54,509 nucleotides of DNA from Nitrospira sp. CG24E. GTDB taxonomy: Bacteria; Nitrospirota; Nitrospiria; Nitrospirales; Nitrospiraceae. The notes below the pieces were generated by a model. The model was given only the letters and a program-made list of their open reading frames with translations. It was not told the origin of the DNA and searched no databases. Positions within the stretch are counted from its first letter, which is position 1, and every line of letters starts with the position of its first letter. This document shows, in pieces, positions 28,474 through 38,821 of this stretch. A program made the position numbers and the translations under genes. The stretch lies in assembly GCA_002869895.2 (NCBI GenBank), contig NEWP02000029.1:18207-72715 (forward strand). The letters are read 5' to 3'.

Positions 28474-29991
28474 TTACTTCACTCCGTACCCCATCTTTTG
28501 TTTAAAAGTCGTAATCATCTCTTTCAGTCTACTGGCAACCTTCTCATCGATTTTTCCGATGCTCGCAATTTCCTTCTTCAGGTCTGGATGGTTCTGTTGC
28601 ACATAGTGCAGGAGGTCGGCTTCAAACTGTTGCACCTTATCGACCGGAACATCGTCTAGGTATCCATTGACCCCGGCATAAATGGACAACACTTGATCGG
28701 CGACCGGCATAGGCTTGTATTGACCCTGCTTAAGCAACTCGACCATTCGAACGCCGCGCGCAAGCTGCATCTGCGTCGCTTTGTCGAGCTCGCTGCCGAA
28801 TTGTGCGAATGCCGCCATTTCCCGATATTGTGCGAGGTCGAGCCGAAGGGTGCCAGCTACCTGCTTCATGGTCTTGATCTGGGCTGAGCCTCCGACGCGG
28901 GAGACCGACAGACCGACGTTAATGGCTGGACGAATACCGGAGTAGAATAGGTCGCTACCGAGATAGATCTGTCCGTCTGTAATTGAAATGACGTTGGTCG
29001 GAATATAGGCGGATACGTCGCCGGCTTGCGTTTCGATGATCGGCAGCGCGGTGAGGCTTCCCCCGCCCAGCTTGTCGCTTAGCTTGGCCGCACGTTCCAA
29101 TAATCGGGAGTGCAGATAGAACACGTCTCCCGGATAGGCCTCGCGACCCGGAGGACGACGAAGCAAGAGAGACAACTGGCGGTAGGCCACGGCGTGCTTG
29201 GAGAGATCGTCGTAGACGATCAACGCATGTTTCCCGTTATCTCGGAAGTATTCGCCGATGGCGGCGCCGGCAAAGGGCGCGAGATACTGCATGGGCGCCG
29301 CATCGCTCGCGCTGGCCGCGACCACGATGCTGTAATCCATCGCGTGGCTCTCCTCAAGCGTCTTGACGACGCGTGCCACGGTTGACCGTTTCTGGCCGAT
29401 GGCGACGTAGATACAAAAGACGCCGAGACCCTTTTGATTGATAATCGTATCGACGGCAATGGCTGTCTTACCGGTCTGCCGGTCTCCGATGATCAACTCA
29501 CGCTGGCCGCGACCGATGGGGATCATCGCGTCGATGGCCTTGATGCCGGTTTGCAATGGCTCGCGCACCGACTGGCGGGTATTCACGCCTGGCGCCACGA
29601 CTTCAATACGGGAAGAGAGCGACGATTTGATCGGACCCTTTCCATCGATAGGCTGGCCGATCGCGTTCACCACACGACCGATCAAGGCTTCGCCGACCGG
29701 AATTTCTGCAATACGTCCCGTGCGTTTGACCGGATCGCCTTCCTTGACTCCAACGTCATCGCCCATAAGGACGGCGCCGACGTTATCTTCCTCAAGATTC
29801 AGCGCGATCCCATAGAGCCCACCGGGGAACTCCAGCATTTCGCCGGCCATGGCACCGTCGAGGCCATAGACCTTGGCAATCCCGTCTCCGACCTGGATGA
29901 CCGACCCGGTTTCCTTGACGTCGACCTGTTTGTCGAAGCCTTTGATTTTTTCCTTGATGATCGAACTAATTTCGTCTGCCTTGATCTGCAT
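28474..29991 (-). CDS. atpA: ATP synthase alpha subunit
   Basis: A 505-residue non-catalytic nucleotide-binding subunit of F1. Seen are the P-loop [13 protein letters not shown] near 170, the loop [12 protein letters not shown] and the signature [14 protein letters not shown]-type sequence with the conserved arginine near 375. Standard length. It begins two bases after the atpH stop, so the two are co-translated. Confidence 0.97.
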   Translation of the reverse strand: MQIKADEISSIIKEKIKGFDKQVDVKETGSVIQVGDGIAKVYGLDGAMAGEMLEFPGGLYGIALNLEEDNVGAVLMGDDVGVKEGDPVKRTGRIAEIPVGEALIGRVVNAIGQPIDGKGPIKSSLSSRIEVVAPGVNTRQSVREPLQTGIKAIDAMIPIGRGQRELIIGDRQTGKTAIAVDTIINQKGLGVFCIYVAIGQKRSTVARVVKTLEESHAMDYSIVVAASASDAAPMQYLAPFAGAAIGEYFRDNGKHALIVYDDLSKHAVAYRQLSLLLRRPPGREAYPGDVFYLHSRLLERAAKLSDKLGGGSLTALPIIETQAGDVSAYIPTNVISITDGQIYLGSDLFYSGIRPAINVGLSVSRVGGSAQIKTMKQVAGTLRLDLAQYREMAAFAQFGSELDKATQMQLARGVRMVELLKQGQYKPMPVADQVLSIYAGVNGYLDDVPVDKVQQFEADLLHYVQQNHPDLKKEIASIGKIDEKVASRLKEMITTFKQKMGYGVK

Positions 29992-29993
29992 GT

Positions 29994-30533
29994 CTACTCC
30001 TTCGTCAACAAACTCTGCATGGCTTGTAACCGGCCCAGTACGGTACTATCGACTACAGTGCTGCCGAGACGGATCTGGAGGCCGGCGATATAGCGGGCAT
30101 CCGTGTGAAAAGTAACTTCGACTTGGCGCTTGAGCACGTTGCGCAAGCGATTGCTGATTTGATCTTGCTCGCCTGGGGGTATAGCCGTTGCTGAGAAGAC
30201 GATGACCGGCTGAGTACCTTTTGCCGCATCGACAAGTTTCGCAAAGGCCTCGGCAATTTCAGGAAGAAAGCCGACGCGATTTTTTTTCACTAACTGTCCG
30301 AGAAAGGCTTTTCCAGCTGGAGGACTACCCAAGAGCGAACCGAGCTCTGCAAGGACAGCTATTTTGTCTTCGGCGCCATACACTGGCGAGGCCACGACGT
30401 GGCGCAACTCCGTGGAGTCTTTGATTAATTGCCCCAACCTAGTTAAGGCTGTGCGGGCTGATTCGATTGTGGATGTATCGAGTAGCTCAAACAACGCCTG
30501 TGCGTAACGTCGCGCCACTGCTGTCTTGATCAC
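29994..30533 (-). CDS. atpH: ATP synthase delta subunit
   Basis: A 179-residue stator subunit that links F1 to the b subunit. The six-helix N-terminal domain starts with [13 protein letters not shown], and the C-terminal domain shows [27 protein letters not shown], the usual delta signature (given here as its parts [12 protein letters not shown] and GSTVVDSTV). The start codon is GTG. First gene of the F1 cluster; the Fo genes atpB, atpE and atpF are not in the window. Confidence 0.94.
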   Translation of the reverse strand: MIKTAVARRYAQALFELLDTSTIESARTALTRLGQLIKDSTELRHVVASPVYGAEDKIAVLAELGSLLGSPPAGKAFLGQLVKKNRVGFLPEIAEAFAKLVDAAKGTQPVIVFSATAIPPGEQDQISNRLRNVLKRQVEVTFHTDARYIAGLQIRLGSTVVDSTVLGRLQAMQSLLTKE

Positions 30534-30603
30534 TATAGCGGTCCGTTCGTTCTTTTTAGATAATGGGGTAAGCCTTCGTGGCTCGCACGAAAAGCGGCGC
30601 GAT

Positions 30604-30633
30604 AAGCTAGCATTGGCAGAGGAGAACTGTCAA
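30604..30633 (-). promoter_or_regulatory. Candidate promoter for the atpHAGDC operon
   Basis: Minus strand: a perfect -35 TTGACA (30628-30633), an 18-base spacer ending in TGC, then TAGCTT (30604-30609), an extended-TG -10 box that is itself weak. The leader would be about 65 bases. It lies between mnmA and atpH, so readthrough from mnmA is also possible. Confidence 0.4.
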
Positions 30634-30657
30634 TACGACGGCAGGCATCGCGAGGGC

Positions 30658-31740
30658 TTAGAAGGATTGGATAATGCCGCCGCCGAGGACGCGATCGTCT
30701 CTATAGAGGACCGCGGACTGTCCTGGACTCAAGGCGCGTTGTGGCTCGTGGAAGAAAATGCGAAGGGCGCACTCTGAAAGAGGTTGGAGGGTTGCAGGCA
30801 TGGCGGGTGTGGCGTAACGGACCTTGACCATGACCTCTGTTGAGGCAGCGAGCAGTGAGGAGTCGAAGAGATTCAGATCTGAGAGGCCACACTCACTGCG
30901 ACGTAGTGATTCCTCTGCGCCAAGGACGACCCTATTGGTGGTCGGTTGTACTTGCTGTACATAGAGTCTGCGGCCAGTCGCGATACCGAGACCTCGTCGT
31001 TGGCCCGGGGTATAAAAAGCGATTCCCTCATGGTCGCCTAAATATCGGCCTTCAGGGTCCACGAATGCCCCTGGTTTTTTGGCAGCGGGCGCTTCCCTCT
31101 CGATGAAGGTTCGATAATCGCCGTGGCTCACGAAGCAGATTTCTTGGCTTTCCTTCAATTCGTCTGGTGGAAGTCCCAGGGCTTCCGCTTCTTTCCACAC
31201 TTCCGTCTTCTGCATGTCCCCTACAGGAAAGAGAAGACGAGCCAGCCATGATTGGCGTAGACGATAGAGGAAGTAGCTTTGATCTTTCTTGGAATCGGCC
31301 GCTCGATGAAGGGTCGGTAACCCTTGGGATTTCCCGAGGCGAACATAGTGGCCTGTGGCGACGAAATCGATCCCGCGAGTGTCCGCAAGTTCGATGAGGC
31401 CACGCAGTTTGACTCGTTCATTGCACCGGACGCAGGGATTGGGCGTTGTGCCTTCGAGATAGCCGGCAATGAAGTCGTCGATGACCCCGGCGCGGAAGGT
31501 TTCTCTGGTGTCGACTACCTCATGCGGGATCTTGAGGGTCTGCGCGACATACCGTGCAATGCCGACCTTGCAGCACCCACGCTCTTCCCAACGCTTCGAA
31601 GGCGCGACCGTTTCGTCTTCGTGCTCCCATACCTGAAGGGTCACGCCATGAACGTCGTAGCCCTGGCGAACCAGAAGCGCTGCTGCGACAGAGCTATCCA
31701 CTCCACCGCTCATACCGAGAAGAACCGTAGGACGAGTCAT
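30658..31740 (-). CDS. mnmA: tRNA-specific 2-thiouridylase
   Basis: A 360-residue PP-loop enzyme that places sulfur on uridine 34 of tRNA Lys, Glu and Gln. The ATP pyrophosphatase motif SGGVDSS is at residues 11-17. The catalytic cysteine pair appears in NPCVRCNERVK near 102 and EICFVSHGDYR near 205. The C-terminal barrel is complete. No good ribosome-binding site is visible. Just upstream lies a decayed copy of its own start. Two other tRNA-34 modification genes (mnmE, mnmG) lie about 6 kb away. Confidence 0.95.
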   Translation of the reverse strand: MTRPTVLLGMSGGVDSSVAAALLVRQGYDVHGVTLQVWEHEDETVAPSKRWEERGCCKVGIARYVAQTLKIPHEVVDTRETFRAGVIDDFIAGYLEGTTPNPCVRCNERVKLRGLIELADTRGIDFVATGHYVRLGKSQGLPTLHRAADSKKDQSYFLYRLRQSWLARLLFPVGDMQKTEVWKEAEALGLPPDELKESQEICFVSHGDYRTFIEREAPAAKKPGAFVDPEGRYLGDHEGIAFYTPGQRRGLGIATGRRLYVQQVQPTTNRVVLGAEESLRRSECGLSDLNLFDSSLLAASTEVMVKVRYATPAMPATLQPLSECALRIFFHEPQRALSPGQSAVLYRDDRVLGGGIIQSF

Positions 31741-31779
31741 ACAGTCGCTATTGTACTGAAGGAGAGAGAGAAAGGGCTA

Positions 31780-31865
31780 GAGGGTTGAATGGGTTGCGGT
31801 GATAGAGCTCTCCATATCACCACCGATGCCTAGCAAGACCGCAGGCTGAACCATACAGTGCTGCC
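31780..31865 (-). pseudogene. Decayed tandem duplicate of the mnmA 5' end
   Basis: On the minus strand an ATG at 31854 opens a 25-codon frame whose first residues (MVQPAVLLGIGGDMESSI) parallel the start of MnmA (MTRPTVLLGMSGGVDSSV), about half identical. The DNA aligns without gaps at a fixed offset of 114 bases; I counted roughly two thirds identity over 60-70 bases. The PP-loop residues are partly lost (SGGVDSS to GGDMESS) and the frame then stops. It is best read as an old partial duplication. It could still act as an upstream reading frame. Confidence 0.65.
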
Positions 31866-31909
31866 GGGCAGTGGAGATAGGAAAGGGACTAGTAGACTGT
31901 TACGTAAGG

Positions 31910-32344
31910 CTAATGGGCAGACGCAACGAGCCCGGGAGAAACATCGAGCGTGAGCGAACGTTCGTTGCTCCAGTGATGTGGTCCCATGTCGCACATGCCA
32001 TGGAAATGCGAACCTTCTTCGATCGCAATGACCGGGGTCCGGATATCGCCTACGAGGACACCGGGCTTTAGTATGTGTATCTTTTCAAGGGCAGTGACGG
32101 TGCCATTTATTTTGCCGCTATTCATGACGATTCCAGCGGAGACGATGCCCTCGATGACCGCATGCTCTCCGACGATTAATGTTCCGGTTGTATGGATCTC
32201 GCCCTCGACGCGTCCATCAACTCGAAGGGTGCCGTCAAGACTGACGATACCTCTGAACTCTGCGCCTTTGCCGAGAAGGGTAAAATGCTCACCGTTCTGC
32301 TCAACTTGCTGGCCCCGTTCTTTTGTTCCCCACATGATTGCCAT
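31910..32344 (-). CDS. Bactofilin, copy 1
   Basis: A 144-residue bactofilin-family cytoskeletal protein that forms nucleotide-free filaments. The central beta-helix (about 25-115) shows regular G-x-V/I repeats (FRGIVSLDGTLRVDGRVEG, then GEIHTTGTLIVGEHAVIEG in parts). Flanking tails are short. The start at 32344 has AGGAGG six bases upstream. A second ATG three codons on is possible. Paired with copy 2, 88 bases away. Confidence 0.88.
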   Translation of the reverse strand: MAIMWGTKERGQQVEQNGEHFTLLGKGAEFRGIVSLDGTLRVDGRVEGEIHTTGTLIVGEHAVIEGIVSAGIVMNSGKINGTVTALEKIHILKPGVLVGDIRTPVIAIEEGSHFHGMCDMGPHHWSNERSLTLDVSPGLVASAH

Positions 32345-32432
32345 GATTGCCTCCTAAGGTTCCTCTCCCCACATGTATAGCCATGACCATACAATGAATG
32401 ACTAATATAAATACCTACATATTAATATCTCC

Positions 32433-32930
32433 CTAGCCATTGACTCGCTTCAGGCCCGGGGGCATGATCATTCCGACGGGATGGAGAGAGACCTCCCTCG
32501 GAAGTTCGCGCACGCCATGAGCCATTTCAAGCGCGCCGTTAAATAGCACTCCATCTTCCATTGAAAGGACCGGCGTCTTCACGCTCCCATTCAACACGGC
32601 CGGGGCTCGGAGCTTTACACACTCCTTTGCAATGACATCCCCGGTGATCTTTCCTTTACACACGACGGTTCCTGCAGTAATTTTTGCCTGGATGACAGCC
32701 TCCTCACCAATTAGTAGGACGCCGTCTGTATGAATTTCCCCGTCGAGAAATCCATCAATTCTCACCGTGCCACTGTAGGAAATCGTGCCTTTGAATTCGA
32801 CTCCCTTTCCTACAAAGGCACTAATATCCCCAGCCCCTTCGGCAATCGTTGAGTTGGCGGTAACCATAATGACCTCTTCGCCTTTCTGCTCGCTAGAGCT
32901 ATTCTCTTCTTTTTTGTCTTGTCCCCACAT
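32433..32930 (-). CDS. Bactofilin, copy 2
   Basis: A 165-residue paralogue of copy 1. The beta-helix core runs about 35-135 (VEFKGTISYSGTVRIDGFLDG; EGEIHTDGVLLIGEEAV-like turns in parts), with a polar N-terminal tail (KKEENSSSEQKGEE) and a longer C-terminal tail. AGGAGA precedes the ATG. It lies downstream of parB on the same strand, after a 159-base gap without a gene. Confidence 0.88.
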   Translation of the reverse strand: MWGQDKKEENSSSEQKGEEVIMVTANSTIAEGAGDISAFVGKGVEFKGTISYSGTVRIDGFLDGEIHTDGVLLIGEEAVIQAKITAGTVVCKGKITGDVIAKECVKLRAPAVLNGSVKTPVLSMEDGVLFNGALEMAHGVRELPREVSLHPVGMIMPPGLKRVNG

Positions 32931-33089
32931 GAACGCGTCTCCTCGAATTAGTGACTCCGCAATGTCGGCACAGTTGTGGTGTTACTTAGGAGAAGTAGTC
33001 GATCAGAATGGGCATAGTCTCGAATACGTAGAAGCAACAATTATGCCTCTAGCTATTACGACTTTTTCGAGATCGAAATGGACGAGGGT

Positions 33090-33938
33090 TTAATTCAGAA
33101 GTGTCTCGAGAATTCCGTCGAGCTCAGGAGGAGAAAAGTAGTGAATGACAATTTTTCCGCCACGCCTCCCTTTTTGAATGATCACTTTAGTGCCTAATCG
33201 TTTTTGCAATCGCTCCTCAACGTCCGACCAAGGCGTTTGTCGTAACTCCTTTGTCCCTCGCTTCTTTGCGACTGGCGAGGATTCTATGATTTTCTCCGTT
33301 TCTCTTACAGACAAAGATTTTGAAACGACGAGTTGGGCGATTCTCAGCTGCTCGCTCTGCCCAGAAAGACCGAGAATAACTTTCGCGTGCCCCATGGAGA
33401 GCTGATTTGTTTCAATCAGCTGCTGAACCTCTAAAGGAAAATTAATAAGACGCACGACATTGGCGATCGATGATCGTTCACAACCAACTCGCTGCGCAAT
33501 TATGTCCTGAGTCAGTCCAAATTCGTTCATCATTCGATGATAGGACCTAGCCATTTCCATGGGATTCAGGTCTGCTCGCTGAAGATTTTCTACCAAAGCC
33601 AGAACGACAGATTCTTCATCTCCACAATTGCGGATGACGGCTTGAATCGTTTCCAGTCCTGCTTGTTTTGCAGCCCGCCACCGGCGTTCACCAGAAATGA
33701 GTTCGTAGATGCCATCACCTTTGCGTCGCACCAAGATTGGTTGCAATAATCCACTTTGCTTTAAAGAAGCAGTGAGCTCTGCCAGTTCTTCAGGGGAAAA
33801 CGTCTGTCTCGGTTGATATCGACTCGGGACAATCGAATCGACCAATAGATGTTGAACTTCAGGCAATTCAGGCATAGATACAGGCCTGACCGAAGGGAGT
33901 AAGGCATCGAGCCCTCTACCGAGCGCTTTTTTCTCCAT
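33090..33938 (-). CDS. parB: Chromosome-partitioning protein ParB
   Basis: A 282-residue CTP-dependent DNA clamp that loads at parS and spreads. Seen are the N-terminal ParA-stimulating segment (KALGRGLDALLP), the CTP-binding box GERRWRAAKQAGL near 80, ENLQRADLNPMEMA, and the helix-turn-helix GLTQDIIAQRVGCERSSIANVVRL-type region near 135-160. A small dimerisation domain ends the protein. It overlaps parA by 23 bases. Confidence 0.95.
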   Translation of the reverse strand: MEKKALGRGLDALLPSVRPVSMPELPEVQHLLVDSIVPSRYQPRQTFSPEELAELTASLKQSGLLQPILVRRKGDGIYELISGERRWRAAKQAGLETIQAVIRNCGDEESVVLALVENLQRADLNPMEMARSYHRMMNEFGLTQDIIAQRVGCERSSIANVVRLINFPLEVQQLIETNQLSMGHAKVILGLSGQSEQLRIAQLVVSKSLSVRETEKIIESSPVAKKRGTKELRQTPWSDVEERLQKRLGTKVIIQKGRRGGKIVIHYFSPPELDGILETLLN

Positions 33939-34692
33939 GGCTCACAAACTCCTTCGCTAGCGATAAGTAGGCTTGAGATCCTGCCGATGCGACATTGTAT
34001 AACATAGCCGGACGTCCATAACTTGGGGCTTCGGCGAGTGTCACATTACGAGGGATCACGGTACTGTAGACAATGTCTTTGAAATATTCACGAACTTGCG
34101 CAGACACTTGACGCGCTAACGTATTCCTCGCGTCAAACATTGTCAAGACGATCCCTTCCAACTGGAGTTCCTGATTGAAGGATTGACGAACTCTATCGAT
34201 GTTTCCAACCAAGCGGCTTAACCCTTCCATCGCGTAGTATTCACATTGAACCGGGACCAAAATACTACGAGATGCAACAAGTGCATTCACAGTGAGAATC
34301 CCTAAGGTAGGAGGACAGTCGAGGAAAATGACATCGAATAACTGATCGACATCTCGCAGAAAATTCCGAAGCAGCTTTTCTCGCTCTTCCACATTCACTA
34401 GCTCTATCTCTGCCCCAGACAAGTCAGCATTTGCCGGCAAAAGCGACAAACCGTTCACTTCTGTTGTTCGCACAGCGTCATGAAATTTAACATAATTAAT
34501 CAAACAGTTATAAACTGTTGTCTGTAAGGATCGTGGATCGATGCCTAACCCGCTCGTGGCATTTCCTTGTGGATCCATATCCACAAGTAAAACCCGCTTG
34601 CCAAGGAGTGCGACACCAGCGGCAAGATTTACGGCGGTTGTAGTTTTCCCTACACCACCCTTCTGATTTGCAATTGCTACAATCTTTGCCAT
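33916..34692 (-). CDS. parA: Chromosome-partitioning ATPase ParA (Soj)
   Basis: A 258-residue Walker-type ATPase that, with ParB, moves chromosome origins. The deviant Walker A motif KGGVGKTTTAVNLA is near 10-20, Walker B in FLDCPPTLG and the A' motif DMDPQGNATSG. A parS site lies 27 bases upstream of its start. Co-transcribed with parB; rsmG is upstream on the same strand. Confidence 0.96.
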   Translation of the reverse strand: MAKIVAIANQKGGVGKTTTAVNLAAGVALLGKRVLLVDMDPQGNATSGLGIDPRSLQTTVYNCLINYVKFHDAVRTTEVNGLSLLPANADLSGAEIELVNVEEREKLLRNFLRDVDQLFDVIFLDCPPTLGILTVNALVASRSILVPVQCEYYAMEGLSRLVGNIDRVRQSFNQELQLEGIVLTMFDARNTLARQVSAQVREYFKDIVYSTVIPRNVTLAEAPSYGRPAMLYNVASAGSQAYLSLAKEFVSHGEKSAR

Positions 34693-34718
34693 TACTCTTC
34701 TTTACAATCTATTGAGGA

Positions 34719-34734
34719 TGTTCCACGTGGAACA
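34719..34734. promoter_or_regulatory. parS centromere site 1
   Basis: TGTTCCACGTGGAACA, a perfect 16-base palindrome, fits the bacterial parS consensus TGTTNCACGTGNAACA. It lies between rsmG and parA, the usual place for an origin-proximal parS. Confidence 0.95.
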
Positions 34735-34758
34735 TTCAATTACATCATTGTTTAGAAA

Positions 34759-35415
34759 CTAGGAATTTTTCTCAATGACTGTTACGACTCTCTTGCCAAA
34801 TCCTTGCGGGAGACTGTGAGATATTTCATTGACAAGATGAAAGTCTTCCCCGATCTCTTCTTTATTAATAGGCTCGGTTCTATACAAAACAACTTGGCCT
34901 TTTGACGTCAGAAGTAATTGAATATGTCCATGTATTTGTCTATATTTCAATGCTCTTACCACAACTGTATCAATAGAGTGCCGGTCAGGCCATTTGGCAT
35001 ATTGCTCGATAGTGCCATTAAATGTTGAGATATCGCAAAGCTTCAACAGCCCTATCACTGAGTTGAGGAAAGAGCATTTCTTCTGAACCGGCTCTGCCAG
35101 GATCATATTTATATCAGGCTTCATGATTTTCAGTGGAATGCCAGGAAATCCTCCACCTGAGCCGACATCGAGCACCGAGCAATTTTTAGGAAAATTTGTC
35201 GTGACAAGTGCGAGGAGAGAATCGACGAAGTGTTTGATAATAATTTCATGAGGATCGGTGATCGACGTCAGATTAACCGTCTTATTCCATTCAATGAGGT
35301 GGTTGAGATATCGGAGAAACTGCTCTGTCTGTGCCTCTTCTATTACAAGCCCGAGCTCACTTATAGAACTAACCGCGAATTTTCGTAATTCTATATTATG
35401 TTCCACGTGGAACAA
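34759..35415 (-). CDS. rsmG: 16S rRNA (guanine-527-N7)-methyltransferase
   Basis: A 218-residue SAM-dependent enzyme (also called GidB) that methylates 16S rRNA. The SAM-binding motif DVGSGGGFPGIPL is near 83-95 and EWNKTVNLTSITDPHEI near 42. The start is TTG inside a parS palindrome, so the first residues read FHVEH after the initiator. A shorter form starting further in is possible. It sits in the classical mnmE-mnmG-rsmG-parA-parB order. Confidence 0.93.
   Translation of the reverse strand: MFHVEHNIELRKFAVSSISELGLVIEEAQTEQFLRYLNHLIEWNKTVNLTSITDPHEIIIKHFVDSLLALVTTNFPKNCSVLDVGSGGGFPGIPLKIMKPDINMILAEPVQKKCSFLNSVIGLLKLCDISTFNGTIEQYAKWPDRHSIDTVVVRALKYRQIHGHIQLLLTSKGQVVLYRTEPINKEEIGEDFHLVNEISHSLPQGFGKRVVTVIEKNS
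35399..35414. promoter_or_regulatory. parS centromere site 2, inside the rsmG start
   Basis: A second perfect TGTTCCACGTGGAACA, identical to site 1 and 680 bases away. It overlaps the rsmG initiation codon and encodes its first residues. ParB binding here could shade rsmG transcription. Confidence 0.94.
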
Positions 35416-35481
35416 TTACGTGAATCAGAATATGAGGTCAAGACATTCCGAGATGAATAGCGAAAATATTCTGTAGCTAGC

Positions 35482-37386
35482 TTAAGGCAATGCTTGCAGA
35501 ATGCTATCTCGACCTGATTCGCCTCTATTTTTTTCCAGTGCTATAAGGAGCAGAGAAATAGCTGCTGGTGTGACTCCTGAAATTCTTGACGCCTGACCAA
35601 TAGATTCAGGTCGAACCATTTTTAATTTTTCTAGGGCCTCGCGTGAAAAACCAGGAGTCTCATCATAATTGAATGTTACAGGAATGGGTTTAGTCTCAAG
35701 TCTTTTGAATCGCTTTATCTGTTGGAGTTGGCGCTTGATATAGCCTGAATACTTAACTTGCAATTCTATCTCATCAGCAGTTTCAATATCTTGAACCGCA
35801 CTCACTTCAAGGGCTTCCAGTAACGTGTTATAGCTCGTCCCTTGCCGTCGTAAAAGCTGAGCCACGGTGTGTGGGCCGGAGATTTCCTCAATCTGAATCT
35901 TTGCCAAACGCTGACGAACAGCATCGGTTATTCTTGGTCGAAGCTCTTCGAGGCGCACCATTTCAGACTCGATGGTTTTTTGTTTTCTTTGAAACCTTAG
36001 GTAGATCTCGTCGGAGATCAGACCAACTTGCCGTCCAGTATCAGTTAAGCGAAGATCGGCATTCCCATGGCGCAACAATAGGCGGTATTCTGCACGTGAT
36101 GTAAACATGCGGTAGGGTTCACGAGCATCTTTTGTAATGAGATCATCTATTAACACTCCAATATAGGCCTGAGATCTGTCCAACACCAACGGCAATTCAC
36201 CTCGAATTTTTAAAACTGCATTTATCCCAGCCATCAGACCCTGAGCTGCTGCTTCCTCATATCCTGAGGTCCCATTGATCTGTCCTGCATGGTACAGACC
36301 GGCCAGAATTTTTGTTTCCAATGTTTGATGCAATTGCCGTGGGGGGAAGTAATCGTACTCAATCGCATATCCAGGCTTGAGCATGGTGGCTTGCGCTAAT
36401 CCTGGAATTGTTTTCAAGATCGCTGCCTGCACATCGACCGGTAGGCTGGTGGAAATTCCATTCGGATAAAACTCGCGACTATCCAACCCCTCCGGCTCAA
36501 TAAAGATCTGGTGGCGTTCCCTTTCCGAGAAACGTACGACTTTATCTTCTATCGACGGACAGTACCTCGGTCCCACTGACTCTATGATGCCGCTGTAGAG
36601 CGGAGACCGATCCAGATTCCGCTGAATTAACTCATGTGTCTCGCGATTGGTGTGAGTCAAATGACAGGGGAGCTGTCGATTCTCAATCCGGTCGGTTCGA
36701 TATGAAAATGGCGGCGGTGGATCGTCGCCTGGCTGCGGAATCATGACAGAAAAATCGATGGTCGTTCCATCCAGACGAGGAGGTGTGCCGGTTTTGAGCC
36801 GGCCCAGTTCGAACCCCAGGTCGCGCATACAATCGGATAGGTGTTCGGCGGACGCCTCTCCGGCCCGTCCCGCAGGAAAATGATTCAAACCTATATGGAT
36901 AAGTCCCTTAAGGAATGTACCCGATGTCAGGATAACAGCCTTCGCCCGAATGTGATCGCCGCTACCAGTCACCACGCCTGTCACTGCGCCGCACTGCGTG
37001 AGTATGCGATCGACCGTCCCCTCGACGACCGTGAGGCCCGACTGCCCGCTCAGCGTGCGTTGCATGGCCTCTCGGTACAGTTTCTTATCGCATTGGACGC
37101 GGAGGGCTCGAACCGCCGGGCCTTTACTCGTATTGATAAAGCGGAACTGAATGCCGGATTGATCGGTGTTCCGTGCCATTTCCCCGCCCAGCGCATCGAT
37201 TTCTTTAACCAGATGGCCCTTCGCGATTCCACCGACCGCAGGATTGCAGGACATCTGCGCGATGCGATCACGATCCATCGTGAGCAGCAAGGTACGGGCT
37301 CCCATGCGCGATGCAGCCAAAGCGGCCTCACAGCCTGCATGGCCTCCTCCCACTACAATGACGTCGACGACCTGCCCCATGTCCAC
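35482..37386 (-). CDS. mnmG: tRNA carboxymethylaminomethyl-uridine synthase, FAD subunit
   Basis: A 634-residue FAD enzyme (GidA) that, with MnmE, builds the cmnm5 group on uridine 34. The dinucleotide-binding motif [18 protein letters not shown] is at 11-28. Conserved are [22 protein letters not shown] near 47, the catalytic-cysteine region [14 protein letters not shown] near 275 and the C-terminal MnmE-binding helices. It ends 66 bases before rsmG; mnmE is eight bases upstream. Confidence 0.96.
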   Translation of the reverse strand: MDMGQVVDVIVVGGGHAGCEAALAASRMGARTLLLTMDRDRIAQMSCNPAVGGIAKGHLVKEIDALGGEMARNTDQSGIQFRFINTSKGPAVRALRVQCDKKLYREAMQRTLSGQSGLTVVEGTVDRILTQCGAVTGVVTGSGDHIRAKAVILTSGTFLKGLIHIGLNHFPAGRAGEASAEHLSDCMRDLGFELGRLKTGTPPRLDGTTIDFSVMIPQPGDDPPPPFSYRTDRIENRQLPCHLTHTNRETHELIQRNLDRSPLYSGIIESVGPRYCPSIEDKVVRFSERERHQIFIEPEGLDSREFYPNGISTSLPVDVQAAILKTIPGLAQATMLKPGYAIEYDYFPPRQLHQTLETKILAGLYHAGQINGTSGYEEAAAQGLMAGINAVLKIRGELPLVLDRSQAYIGVLIDDLITKDAREPYRMFTSRAEYRLLLRHGNADLRLTDTGRQVGLISDEIYLRFQRKQKTIESEMVRLEELRPRITDAVRQRLAKIQIEEISGPHTVAQLLRRQGTSYNTLLEALEVSAVQDIETADEIELQVKYSGYIKRQLQQIKRFKRLETKPIPVTFNYDETPGFSREALEKLKMVRPESIGQASRISGVTPAAISLLLIALEKNRGESGRDSILQALP

Positions 37387-37393
37387 CCTGTTC

Positions 37394-38821
37394 TTACTTG
37401 CCGATACAGAATTCCGAAAAGATCTGACCTAGAATCTCGTCGGTCGTAATGGCGCCTGTAATTTCTCCAAGTGCGTCGGCTGCGGCGCGCACATCGATCG
37501 AGATGAGTTCTCCGGCCATCCCAGATTGCACAGACTCAAGAGCCTGACCCAATGATTCTGCGGCTCGGCGCAACGCATCACGATGCCGTACGTTGGTTAC
37601 CATAACACTCGCGGCTGCATCAAAACAGCCGGAAACCAGCTGAGCGCGAAGAGCAGCTTTCACTGCTTCAATGCCCAGCCCCGTCTTTGCCGAAACCGCA
37701 TAGGTCGGATAGCCCGCAAGCGTAGAATCTCTGGGCAGAGTGTCGGCAAGGTCTGCTTTATTCAGCAGTACCATGTGTTTGCGATCCCTGACAACGGACA
37801 AGAGCAACCGGTCATCGTACGTGATGGGCACCGTCCCATCCAGTACCACTAACAGGAGATCCGCCTCTCCTTGTGCGGCTCGTGCCCGTTTGATCCCCTC
37901 CTGCTCGACGAGATCGTCTGTGTCTCTCATTCCTGCCGTGTCGATCAAACGGATCATCACCCCATCAAGATCGATGGACTCCTCGATCACATCCCTTGTC
38001 GTTCCAGGGATTGCGGTCACAATCGCCCGTTCTTCTTTGAGGAAACAGTTCAATAGGCTGGATTTGCCGACGTTCGGACGGCCAAGGATAACGATGCGAG
38101 CCCCTTCCCGTAAGATTCGCCCTTCCTGCGCCGTCGCTTCCAGTTTCTGAACCACCGCCCAGGCCTCTGTGACAATCCGCATCAGTTCATCGCGTTGCAG
38201 AAAGGAAATGTCTTCGCCGACAAAATCGATCCCTGCTTCCACATGGGCCAATACTGTCAGGAGAGCAGTCCGGGCCTGCTCGATCTCGCGAGCGAGATCG
38301 CCTCGTAGCTGACGTTGAGCAACGAGTAGTCCGGCAGATGATGTTGCCCTGATTGTATCCAGAACTGCTTCTGCCTGGGACAGATCGAGTCGTCCATTGA
38401 GGAAAGCACGTTTCGTAAACTCGCCTGGCTCCGCCATCCGGGCGCCGGATTCTATGCAAACCCTACAGACCATCCCAAGAACCAAGGCCCCCCCGTGCGA
38501 CTGAATCTCCACCACATCCTCAGCCGTAAACGACCGCGGAGCTTTCATGTAGACCACAAGAGCTTCGTCGAGCAGATCCGATTGAAATAAGCCTTGATGA
38601 ACGGCTCCGCCATCTTCCTGCTTTTTCGGAGGAGGAATGACAAGATCCGCAAGATGCAGTGTATGTGAGGCTACCGAGGAAAGGGGATTACCAGACCGCA
38701 ATCGAACGACGTTGGAAGCTACGATGAGCGAGTGAGAGCCGCTCAGGCGAACGATCCCAATGCCTCCTTCCCCTATGGGGGTAGCGATCGCGCAGATCGT
38801 GTCGTCGAGTCCTCCTTGCAT
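37394..38821 (-). CDS. mnmE: tRNA modification GTPase MnmE
   Basis: A 475-residue partner of MnmG. It has an N-terminal folate-binding domain ([22 protein letters not shown] in parts near 120-140), a G domain with P-loop [12 protein letters not shown] near 250, DTAGMRDT and NKAD, and the C-terminal catalytic CIGK. The motifs are complete. Between it and yidC (38822-38960) I see no gene; the jag/khpB gene often found there is missing. Confidence 0.96.
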   Translation of the reverse strand: MQGGLDDTICAIATPIGEGGIGIVRLSGSHSLIVASNVVRLRSGNPLSSVASHTLHLADLVIPPPKKQEDGGAVHQGLFQSDLLDEALVVYMKAPRSFTAEDVVEIQSHGGALVLGMVCRVCIESGARMAEPGEFTKRAFLNGRLDLSQAEAVLDTIRATSSAGLLVAQRQLRGDLAREIEQARTALLTVLAHVEAGIDFVGEDISFLQRDELMRIVTEAWAVVQKLEATAQEGRILREGARIVILGRPNVGKSSLLNCFLKEERAIVTAIPGTTRDVIEESIDLDGVMIRLIDTAGMRDTDDLVEQEGIKRARAAQGEADLLLVVLDGTVPITYDDRLLLSVVRDRKHMVLLNKADLADTLPRDSTLAGYPTYAVSAKTGLGIEAVKAALRAQLVSGCFDAAASVMVTNVRHRDALRRAAESLGQALESVQSGMAGELISIDVRAAADALGEITGAITTDEILGQIFSEFCIGK

